NCBI GenBank assembly: GCA_947177885.1
Contig: CAMWWF010000001.1
Location: forward strand, 1-40,786
Origin: an uncultured Lachnospiraceae bacterium
GTDB taxonomy: Bacteria > Bacillota_A > Clostridia > Lachnospirales > Lachnospiraceae
Direction of reading: 5' to 3'
Length of the DNA: 40,786 nucleotides
Both the position numbers and the translations under genes were made by a program. Below, one piece after another: positions 34,665-40,786 of this stretch. The notes under the pieces are model-generated. The model ran no database searches and was not told the DNA's origin. It saw only the letters and a program-made list of their open reading frames with translations. Each line of letters begins with the position of its first letter. Position 1 is the first letter of the stretch.

Positions 34665-35169
34665 GTAACTTTTCTCCTTCCAGCTTATTTTTTACCGTCT
34701 TTACTAACTGCCAGGCTATACTGCCCTCCCGCAGAAGCTCCAGAGCATTGTCCAAATTAACCCATTCCGCCGAATCAACTTCCTTTGACAGGATGAGATC
34801 TTTCTTCTTTACAGATGCCTTGTACCCCAACATGAGCATTTCTTTTTTCTTATAGGGATAACTTCCTATGTAGCACACTTCCTCCACCTGCTGACCGATT
34901 TCCTCCGCCACCTCACGGATCACCGTATCCTCCGCCGATTCACCGATTTTCATAATCCCTGCCACACAGACATAGCAGGCGGATGACACATAATTCTGCC
35001 TCAACAGCGCAACCTCATTATACTCATTGACTACTGCTGTTATGATACTTGTAGTAAACATATCCCACAGAGGAATGTTGCACTTTTCGCAGAAAGGAAT
35101 CAGTCCCTCATCGCCTATTTCTTTTTTTATGAGCTTCCTCCCACAATGAGGACAACAGGTAAACCGCAT
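34651..35169 (-). CDS. Nudix hydrolase with N-terminal zinc ribbon
   Basis: 172 residues. A zinc ribbon opens the protein (CPHCGRKLIKKE... CEKC, residues 6-32), as in NudC-type NADH pyrophosphatases. The Nudix box GIMKIGESAEDTVIREVAEE followed by IGQ (about 71-93) is complete, including the E and RE..EE of the metal site. NudC-like enzymes hydrolyse dinucleotide pyrophosphates such as NADH or remove NAD caps from RNA; the exact substrate is unclear. GAGGGTG precedes the ATG. It overlaps the FakA-C-like gene. Confidence 0.82.
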   Translation of the reverse strand: MRFTCCPHCGRKLIKKEIGDEGLIPFCEKCNIPLWDMFTTSIITAVVNEYNEVALLRQNYVSSACYVCVAGIMKIGESAEDTVIREVAEEIGQQVEEVCYIGSYPYKKKEMLMLGYKASVKKKDLILSKEVDSAEWVNLDNALELLREGSIAWQLVKTVKNKLEGEKLHVGV

Positions 35170-35272
35170 ATTAACACCCTCTTTCCCAAATACCTTCTCT
35201 GCTCATGTGTCAATATGAAGTATACAACATATTTTAGCATATGTATACAGTACAAATATAATCATATAACTA

Positions 35273-36148
35273 CTATTTCTCACTTACCGCGATCCAGATC
35301 TCACAGGTATAGTCAGGGTTCTGCACATCAGCCGAAGGATATACCTCAAGTTCAATACCATTGCCGTATTCATAGGCACTGCTCTGGGGAAAGAACTCAG
35401 TACATATCTTCCTGTAAGTATCCTTAAACGCATCCGGCATCTTTCCCCTGCACTGAAACACCGCATAAGTGTGCGCGGGAATCTCCACAATGTCAAAGCC
35501 TTCCTCCGTCACCGGCCGGCCGTTATATTCCGCACCGATCCCGTAGGGAAATCCGGACTCCGCCATCTCACCGGAAAAGCAAATGCCAAGAATACCATGC
35601 AAATTATCAAAGTTCGCATACTTACAGATTGTTTCCATGACGCCCCTTTCATTGCACTCTGCCCAGAATGCCGTAATATCGGCGGTTGCGGTCTCTCCCT
35701 GAGGCTGGTTGACCTGCTTTCTCACACAGATAACCTTAAATGCATCTCTCTTTTCAATTCTGTAATCCATCAAATTACCTCCATCTAAAATAAGTTTTAC
35801 AGAAAGACGGGAAAAAGACTTAACACTTTCACCCCGACGGGCCCTGGTGGGTGTAATGCCGTGAAAGCGGGTGAACGCTCTGGAAAAGCTTTCCGGTGTA
35901 TCATAACCGTATTTCAGCGCAATATCGATGACCCTGCCGCCTGTCCGATACAGCTCGTCTGCCGCAAGAGACAATCGGCGCATACGGATATAATCGCCCA
36001 GAGTATAACCACAGAGCATGCTGAACATTCTCTGAAAATGAAAGGATGACGAGGCGGCCTCCCTTGCCACAGCTTCATAATCAATCTCTTCTGTCAGATG
36101 CGCTTCCGTATAATCAATGGCACGCTGTAATCCCGCGATCCAGTCCAT
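35273..36148 (-). CDS. AraC-family regulator with GyrI-like effector domain
   Basis: 291 residues. The N-terminal ~105 residues form the double helix-turn-helix: AIDYTEAHLTEEIDYEAVAR, SFHFQRMFSMLCGYTLGDYI and LSLAADELYRTGGRVIDIAL, with GYDTPESFSRAFTRFHGITP. From about residue 125 a GyrI-like small-molecule-binding domain follows (MDYRIEKRDAFKVICVRKQV, then HGILGICF and FDIVEIPAHTYAVFQCRG). Such Rob/SoxS-type regulators control drug or stress genes on binding hydrophobic compounds. I use the ATG at 36148 with GGGG seven bases upstream. It is divergent from the TetR-ABC operon, 283 bases from the TetR palindrome. Confidence 0.9.
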   Translation of the reverse strand: MDWIAGLQRAIDYTEAHLTEEIDYEAVAREAASSSFHFQRMFSMLCGYTLGDYIRMRRLSLAADELYRTGGRVIDIALKYGYDTPESFSRAFTRFHGITPTRARRGESVKSFSRLSVKLILDGGNLMDYRIEKRDAFKVICVRKQVNQPQGETATADITAFWAECNERGVMETICKYANFDNLHGILGICFSGEMAESGFPYGIGAEYNGRPVTEEGFDIVEIPAHTYAVFQCRGKMPDAFKDTYRKICTEFFPQSSAYEYGNGIELEVYPSADVQNPDYTCEIWIAVSEK

Positions 36149-36197
36149 AGGCATTCCCCTTTCTGTATTACCCTATTGTAGCAGTGGAAATACTGAA

Positions 36198-36337
36198 ATT
36201 CCTGACATCCTGTGCGAAATGATGTCAGGAATCCGACTTTATTATACTCGTGAACGCATTTATCTGCCACTTTCTGTTCAACACTGCCGATGCGTTCACT
36301 CGTTATACATTTAGGTCGGCAAATATTTTCGTTCACG
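36198..36337. promoter_or_regulatory. araC upstream region with hairpin and repeated CGTTCAC sites
   Basis: ATTCCTGACATC (36198-36209) pairs perfectly with GATGTCAGGAAT (36221-36232), 50 bases upstream of the AraC start. Further upstream, TGAACGCAT (36251-36259) and ATGCGTTCA (36290-36298) form a 9-bp inverted pair. A third CGTTCAC lies at 36330-36336. These could be the AraC binding sites. Confidence 0.45.
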
Positions 36338-36430
36338 CGTATATATTGCAAAAAGGACTGATTGGTAAATGGATTTTGGAAAGATTTGTATTGGAAGACA
36401 GGTCAAAATGAAAAGTTTGGTGGAACAGAT

Positions 36431-36503
36431 CTAAAATACGTATTTTAGGGTCTTCTCAAAAACGGTCAACGGGATATAATTAGTATTAACCGCTGCGGTT
36501 AAT
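36431..36503 (+). promoter_or_regulatory. Promoter and palindromic operators of the TetR-ABC operon
   Basis: A perfect 18-bp palindrome (CTAAAATACG mirrored, 36431-36448) is followed by TATAAT (36475-36480). Then comes ATTAACCGC-T-GCGGTTAAT (36485-36503), a 9+1+9 palindrome typical of TetR operators. The latter directly follows the -10 box, where repressor binding would block transcription. No good -35 box is present. Confidence 0.65.
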
Positions 36504-36582
36504 GTATTACACCGAGAACTCCTGAAATATGCCGTTACTGTTCCGGTACAGGACGCCGCAGAGCATTGAACCGGAGATTCTT

Positions 36583-37194
36583 ATGAATGACAAATTTTTT
36601 TCCTTGCCTATAGAAAAACAGGAAGCCATTATCAATGCGGGCTTTCGAATCTTCTCGCAAAATTCCTATAAACGGAGTCCCATGAGTGAGATCGCCGATG
36701 CCGCAGGAATCAGTAAATCATTGCTGTTTCATTACTTTCATAACAAGAAAGAACTGTATCTGTTTCTCTGGAATAGATGCGAAGAAATCACCCTTGATAC
36801 ACTGGAGAAAAGCGGCTGCTATGCAGAGAGCGATCTATTTGCCAGAATGTACAGGGGAACGCTGACTAAAATCCAACTTATGCGGCGGTATCCTGATCTG
36901 GGAACCTTTGCCCTGAAAGCCTTTTATGAAAAAGACCCTGCCGTTAGTGCTGACGTTCAGAAGACTATTGCAAAGTATGCCAATTATAAGTCTAATCCCT
37001 TAAAGTATAACTTCTGCCCCGAGCAGTTTAGGCCCGGGCTGGATCTGGAGATGATGTATCGGGATATGCTCTGGGCTACAGAAGGTTATCTTTGGGAAGT
37101 AATGCAGCTTGGCATAATGGACGTGGATAAAATAGAACATGATTTTATGAAGCTGATAGATTTCTGGAAATCAATTTATTTGCGAAAGGAATAG
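36583..37194 (+). CDS. TetR-family transcriptional regulator
   Basis: 203 residues. The DNA-binding domain is typical: PIEKQEAIINAGFRIFSQNS, then SYKRSPMSEIADAAGISKSL and LLFHYFHNKKELYLFLWNRC (about 8-60). The rest is a helical ligand and dimer domain with no recognisable substrate. I use the ATG at 36583, which has GGAG six bases upstream; the ATG at 36529 has none. It lies 80 bases downstream of a perfect-arm palindrome and just before an ABC exporter, so it most likely represses itself and the exporter until a compound binds. Confidence 0.92.
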   Translation: MNDKFFSLPIEKQEAIINAGFRIFSQNSYKRSPMSEIADAAGISKSLLFHYFHNKKELYLFLWNRCEEITLDTLEKSGCYAESDLFARMYRGTLTKIQLMRRYPDLGTFALKAFYEKDPAVSADVQKTIAKYANYKSNPLKYNFCPEQFRPGLDLEMMYRDMLWATEGYLWEVMQLGIMDVDKIEHDFMKLIDFWKSIYLRKE

Positions 37195-37257
37195 TTCTGT
37201 CTGTTTTTGTGCTGCACTGTCACAGGAATCAAATGACTGTTCCGCAAGGAGGATCAC

Positions 37258-38124
37258 ATGGTTGCGATTCAAACGGTAAATCTGACAAAATATTACGGGA
37301 AGTCACGGGGAATTATCGACTTGAACCTGACTGTAAAGCAGGGCGAATTCTTCGGCTTCATCGGCCCCAACGGAGCCGGGAAATCCACCACGATACGCAC
37401 TCTGCTGGGATTGGTGCGCGCCACATCAGGACATGCGGATATCCTGGGCATGGATATTTATAAGGAAAAAAAGAAGATTTTATCAGACGTAGGTTATCTG
37501 CCCTCGGAGGCTGTCTTCTATTCCGGTATGAGAGTCAGGGATATCCTGAAGCTGTCCTCAGATCTGCGCGGTAAGGACTGTTCCGCTGAAGCACGGCTCC
37601 TTTGTGACAGGCTTCAGCTGACCCCCTCCCGCAAAGTAGAGGAGTTGTCCTTCGGCAACCGCAAGAAGGTTGGTATTGTCTCAGCTCTGCAGCATGATCC
37701 AAAGCTTCTGATCCTGGATGAACCCACCAGCGGCCTTGATCCATTGATGCAGCATGAATTTTTCCGGATTCTCCGGGAGAAGAACCGCCAGGGTACGACC
37801 ATATTCTTTTCCAGCCATGTCTTATCGGAAATCCAAAGAAACTGTTCCAGAGCCGCCATCATTCGGGAAGGGCATATTATCGCATGTGACAGCGTGGAAG
37901 CCCTGGCCCGGACCAACACCAAGCAGATCATCGTTCATGGCAGGCTATCCCTGGACGGCCTGAACGGTATACGCAATCTGCAAAAGACGGAGGACTCCTG
38001 CAGTTTTCTCTATGGTGGAAATATCAAATGCCTGCTTCAAAGACTTTCGGAAGAGGATATTACGGATCTGTCTGTCACAGAACCTGACCTGGAAGAAATT
38101 TTTATGCATTACTACGAAAGTTAG
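37258..38124 (+). CDS. ABC transporter ATP-binding protein
   Basis: 288 residues. Walker A is GPNGAGKSTTIRTLLG (about 39-54), the signature is LSFGNRKKVGIVSAL (about 134-148), and Walker B is PKLLILDEPTSGLDPL, with the switch histidine in FFSSHVLSEI. The C-terminal ~70 residues are the usual accessory tail. It is of the drug/antibiotic exporter type (CcmA-like). AAGGAGG precedes the ATG by 5 bases. It is paired with the permease at 38251-39036 and with TetR upstream. Confidence 0.93.
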   Translation: MVAIQTVNLTKYYGKSRGIIDLNLTVKQGEFFGFIGPNGAGKSTTIRTLLGLVRATSGHADILGMDIYKEKKKILSDVGYLPSEAVFYSGMRVRDILKLSSDLRGKDCSAEARLLCDRLQLTPSRKVEELSFGNRKKVGIVSALQHDPKLLILDEPTSGLDPLMQHEFFRILREKNRQGTTIFFSSHVLSEIQRNCSRAAIIREGHIIACDSVEALARTNTKQIIVHGRLSLDGLNGIRNLQKTEDSCSFLYGGNIKCLLQRLSEEDITDLSVTEPDLEEIFMHYYES

Positions 38125-38250
38125 GAACCTTGGCTGGCAAAGCACTTATCTATGAATGGTTGAATAAAAATGTGTATTCAGCTGCCCATTCATGACAACA
38201 GAACTTTTTCCGTTGTAAGAGCGCGCCGCAACGCGCAGATCGGCATCAAT

Positions 38251-39036
38251 ATGACTTTACTGAAGCATGAACTGAAACAGGGTTGGAAAACCCTTGCCAT
38301 ATGGACAGCATCTATCGGTTTCTTTATAGTACTCTGCGTACTCATGTATCCGGAGATGAGCGAGGAAATGGAGGGGGTAAACGAAATGTTTTCCTCCATG
38401 GGCGCATTTACTTCCGCTTTCGGCATGGACAGATTAAATTTCGGTACTTTGATTGGTTTCTACTCTGTAGAATGCGGCAATATACTGGGAATCGGCGGAG
38501 CATTTTTCGCCGCGCTGATCGCCGTCAGCTCGCTTGCAAAAGAGGAAAAGGAACGGACCGCAGAGTTCCTGCTGAGTCATCCCGTAAGCAGACCGTGGAT
38601 CATCACTCAAAAGCTCTTCGCCGTTATATTCCAGATCGTGATCATGAACGCTGCTGTCTTCACATTATCGGCGGTATCCGTTGCCGCCATTGGAGAAGAG
38701 TTTCTCTGGAAAGAACTGTGTATGCTGCATCTCGCCTACTTTCTGGTTCAGTTGGAATTAGCGGGAATCTGCTTCGGATTCTCTGCATTTCTGCGCCGGA
38801 GCGGGCTTGGGATCGGTCTGGGAATCGCCGCTGTAATGTACTTTTTGAACATTGCCGCCAATATCTCCAAGGATGCGGAATTTCTGAAATACATCACACC
38901 CTTCGGTTATGCGGAAGGCGCGGACATCATCGCAAACGGCTGTCCGAATGTTAAGATGCTCTCATTGGGAATGGTTTATGCCGTGATCGGAATCAGTGCG
39001 GCTTACCGAAAGTACTGTGGAAAGGATATCCAATAG
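38251..39036 (+). CDS. ABC-2-type exporter permease
   Basis: 261 residues with six predicted helices: ACTION at WKTLAIWTASIGFFIVLCVL near the start, then GFYSVECGNILGIGGAFFAA, AVIFQIVIMNAAVFTLSAVS and LGIGLGIAAVMYFLNIAAN. Before the second helix pair lies EEKERTAEFLLSHPVSR, the family's usual cytoplasmic loop that contacts the ATPase. It would export a hydrophobic compound with the upstream ATPase. The start is uncertain: the ATG at 38251 fits the usual N-terminus (LLKHELKQGWK), but neither it nor the ATG at 38170 has a clear ribosome site. Confidence 0.88.
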   Translation: MTLLKHELKQGWKTLAIWTASIGFFIVLCVLMYPEMSEEMEGVNEMFSSMGAFTSAFGMDRLNFGTLIGFYSVECGNILGIGGAFFAALIAVSSLAKEEKERTAEFLLSHPVSRPWIITQKLFAVIFQIVIMNAAVFTLSAVSVAAIGEEFLWKELCMLHLAYFLVQLELAGICFGFSAFLRRSGLGIGLGIAAVMYFLNIAANISKDAEFLKYITPFGYAEGADIIANGCPNVKMLSLGMVYAVIGISAAYRKYCGKDIQ

Positions 39037-39107
39037 CTATCCCGCAGGAATAAAATACTGGGGAAAGGTAGTTTTATTGACACTTCCTCCGACAATGGCT
39101 ACCCTCC

Positions 39108-39131
39108 CCCAAAGTATTATAATACTTTGGG
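39108..39131. terminator. Perfect 24-bp palindrome between converging genes
   Basis: CCCAAAGTATTA (39108-39119) is directly followed by its exact complement, TAATACTTTGGG (39120-39131). It lies 71 bases after the ABC permease stop and covers the end of the small ORF on the other strand. It may terminate transcription from both sides, although no T tract follows. Confidence 0.55.
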
Positions 39132-39365
39132 ATCACCCACTCCTAATTCTTTCCTGATTCTGTCCGCTGTCAGCTTATACCAGTAAAATCCCTTTTCTTT
39201 CTCATCCAGCTCCAGCCATGTATACGCAAGCGTCCATATCTGTTCCACTTCTGACAGATCAGTTTCTTTCTCTCTATAGTGCCTTTCCACACAGTCCGCC
39301 ATCTTTCGGATATCATCTTTTTCCTGAACCGGAAGATTCCCCCTGACATTCTGCCAGCTGCCCAT
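39117..39365 (-). CDS. Small protein of unknown function (82 aa), uncertain
   Basis: A minus-strand frame with ATG at 39365 (AGGGA six bases upstream) gives a charged helical protein: MGSWQNVRGNLPVQEKDDIR, then KMADCVERHYREKETDLSEV and WYKLTADRIRKELGVGDPKV. The composition is protein-like, with no membrane segment. A longer start at 39413 has no ribosome site. It lies divergent to the aldo/keto reductase gene. I do not recognise it, and the call is tentative. Confidence 0.4.
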   Translation of the reverse strand: MGSWQNVRGNLPVQEKDDIRKMADCVERHYREKETDLSEVEQIWTLAYTWLELDEKEKGFYWYKLTADRIRKELGVGDPKVL

Positions 39366-39479
39366 AAATTCCCTGCCAAAAATATATCTCTCTATCCAAC
39401 ACATGCTTTTCATTGTATAATGGAATCAGTGTATTGGAGATTTCGAAAGTATATGTTAACAGAACAGGAGGATTCACAG

Positions 39480-40622
39480 ATGAATTATCGGGCACTTGGG
39501 AAAACCGGATTAGAGGTCAGCGAAATCGGTCTCGGCGGCGAGTGGCTGGAGCGCCATAACACAGCGGAGGTAAAAGAGGTCATTGACCACTGCGCACAGG
39601 CGGGGATCAATATTCTAGACTGCTGGATGTCTGAGCCGAATGTGCGCTCCAATATCGGCGCCGCCCTGGAAGGGCAGCGTGAGCGCTGGATCATTCAGGG
39701 ACATATCGGTTCCACATGGCAGAATAGCCAGTACGTGCGTACACGGGATCTGGGAAAAGTTCAGGAAGCATTTCAGGACCTTCTTGACAGATTACGCACA
39801 GATTATATTGATCTCGGCATGATTCACTTTGTGGATGAAACGGCAGAATTTCACCGGATCATGGAGGGAGAATTTATCGCTTACGTCAAAGGTCTGAAAG
39901 AGAAGGGAATCATCCACCACATCGGCCTGAGCACACACAATCCGGATGTGGCAAAGCTTGCGGCTCAGAGCGGCGAAGTGGAGATGCTGCTCTTTTCCGT
40001 CAATCCGGCTTTTGATATGCTTCCGCCCAGCGAAGACCTCAATGACTACTTCAAGGAGGAATACGCGGAGAGCATCGGCGGGATCGCTCCGGAGCGGGCT
40101 GAACTTTACCGGATCTGTGAGCAGAACGGTGTGGGGATCACGGTGATGAAAGGTTATGCCGGCGGAAGACTGTTCTCTGCGGACACTTCTCCTTTCGGTG
40201 TGGCATTGACTCCGGTGCAGTGCCTTCACTATGCTTTGACCAGGCCTGCGGTTGCCAGTGTCATGGCAGGCTTTGACACACCGGAGCATGTGGCGGCTGC
40301 GGTGGCCTATGAGACAGCCTCCGAAGAGGAAAAGGACTATGCCAGTGTCCTCGCAAACGCTCCCCGCCATGCCTATGTGGGACAATGCACCTACTGCGGC
40401 CACTGTGCACCCTGCCCGTCAGGAATCGATATTGCCATGGTGAACAAACTCTATGATCTGGCAAAAATGCAGGACACCGTTCCTCCCACAGTCCGTGCCC
40501 ACTATGATGCTCTGTCGGCACATGCCGCAGACTGCATCAAGTGCGGCGGATGCGAATCACGCTGTCCCTTCGGTGTACATATAGTCGAACGGATGCAGGC
40601 AGCGGCAGATCTGTTCCGTTAA
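39480..40622 (+). CDS. Aldo/keto reductase-like protein with C-terminal 2x[4Fe-4S] ferredoxin domain
   Basis: 380 residues. The N-terminal barrel starts MNYRALGKTGLEVSEIGLGG, with INILDCWMSEP, TDYIDLGMIHFVDE and GIIHHIGLSTHNPDVAKLAA. The ferredoxin tail holds CTYCGHCAPCP (about 304-314) and CIKCGGCESRCP (about 350-361). Such fused proteins are common in anaerobes and probably pass electrons from the clusters to a bound cofactor. Two active-site residues of classic aldo/keto reductases appear to be lost (Tyr after the DxA-type loop and the Lys strand), while Asp and His remain. AGGAGG precedes the ATG by 8 bases. The gene appears monocistronic, with a hairpin downstream. Confidence 0.88.
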   Translation: MNYRALGKTGLEVSEIGLGGEWLERHNTAEVKEVIDHCAQAGINILDCWMSEPNVRSNIGAALEGQRERWIIQGHIGSTWQNSQYVRTRDLGKVQEAFQDLLDRLRTDYIDLGMIHFVDETAEFHRIMEGEFIAYVKGLKEKGIIHHIGLSTHNPDVAKLAAQSGEVEMLLFSVNPAFDMLPPSEDLNDYFKEEYAESIGGIAPERAELYRICEQNGVGITVMKGYAGGRLFSADTSPFGVALTPVQCLHYALTRPAVASVMAGFDTPEHVAAAVAYETASEEEKDYASVLANAPRHAYVGQCTYCGHCAPCPSGIDIAMVNKLYDLAKMQDTVPPTVRAHYDALSAHAADCIKCGGCESRCPFGVHIVERMQAAADLFR

Positions 40623-40677
40623 GCTGCTCCGCGGCAATCTGCAAGGCAGTAACCCTAACCTCTTCTGCCCGGTAAAA

Positions 40678-40710
40678 CTCTAGTCGCTGCAGAGCTGCAG
40701 GGAACTAGAG
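40678..40710 (+). terminator. Hairpin downstream of the aldo/keto reductase-like gene
   Basis: CTCTAGT (40678-40684) pairs with ACTAGAG (40704-40710), and inner CTGCAG pairs with CTGCAG (40687-40700). It lies 56 bases after the stop. No T tract follows, so it may be a terminator or part of the following repeat. Confidence 0.55.
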
Positions 40711-40786
40711 CGTGTTTGAAAAATGCTTTCTCCGGGGTGTGCGTCACACTTTGTGGGATGCAAGACCCAATTGGGGAGGCGTAGTG
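40711..40786. repeat. Interspersed repeat, copy B (cut by window edge)
   Basis: The sequence contains CGGGGTG, CACTTTGTGGGAT, CCCAATTGGGG and AGGCGTAGTG, in the same order as 26072-26120. Copy A has a shorter spacer after CGGGGTG. It runs off the right edge and is probably longer. Confidence 0.6.

Noticed and set aside
39792..40403. 203-codon minus-strand ORF opposite the aldo/keto reductase-like gene
   Set aside because: Lies fully inside the well-supported gene and has no ribosome site.
1..40786. Prophage, insertion sequence, CRISPR array or toxin-antitoxin pair
   Set aside because: No integrase, DDE transposase with terminal repeats, regularly spaced repeats or recognisable toxin-antitoxin pair was found on either strand.

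Overview
The window looks like a chromosomal stretch of a Gram-positive, low-to-mid GC Clostridia, most likely a Lachnospiraceae gut bacterium. This is inferred from gene content and style: mecA, an Lhr-type giant helicase, an Rpn/YhgA-type nuclease, BspA-type leucine-rich repeats, a MalF/MalG/lipoprotein sugar importer with GH88, and strong AGGAGG-type ribosome sites. I see no phage, insertion sequence, CRISPR array or rRNA. About three quarters of the genes are on the minus strand.

Layout. 1-2200 (minus): a leucine-rich-repeat protein, then a compact small-protein/small-protein/aromatic-acid-exporter operon whose middle ORF is broken by one base. 2201-2890: hairpin-rich spacer and a deletion remnant of an RluA-type pseudouridine synthase. 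2955-3971 (plus): a membrane-attached MerR regulator and YbjQ, with a textbook MerR promoter. 3972-4295: hairpins between converging genes. 4296-10350 (minus): mecA, then a probable operon of two large polytopic envelope proteins, an MFS transporter and a Nudix hydrolase. 10430-16330 (minus): a carbohydrate-uptake operon (solute-binding lipoprotein, two permeases, a cytosolic discoidin-like protein, a GH88 unsaturated glucuronyl hydrolase). One permease is frameshifted in a G run. 16623-25511 (minus): lhr, a previously hidden 51-codon ORF, a membrane protein and an RlmI-like methyltransferase, followed by Rpn nuclease and upp sharing one promoter. 25755-26256: tRNA-Pro(CGG), its terminator and an interspersed repeat. 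26257-36148 (minus): zinc-ribbon membrane protein, O-antigen-ligase-like protein, AI-2E family exporter, RluA-type enzyme, two overlapping GT-C-like membrane proteins, an RsmF-like methyltransferase, a FakA/YloV-C-like small protein, a Nudix enzyme and an AraC regulator. 36431-39036 (plus): a TetR regulator with palindromic operators and an ABC exporter. 39117-40786: a small ORF, a ferredoxin-tailed aldo/keto reductase-like protein, a hairpin and a second copy of the repeat.

How the genes fit together. The uptake operon reads as import of a uronate-containing oligosaccharide, with cytosolic removal of its unsaturated uronic acid. The MerR-YbjQ and TetR-ABC units look autoregulated. The RNA-modification enzymes are ordinary housekeeping genes. 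The least explained items are two translationally coupled small ORFs (831-972 and 20902-21057), the interspersed repeat, and the discoidin-like protein placed between two permease genes. I see no single complete new defence or metabolic system. The candidates below are ranked accordingly.
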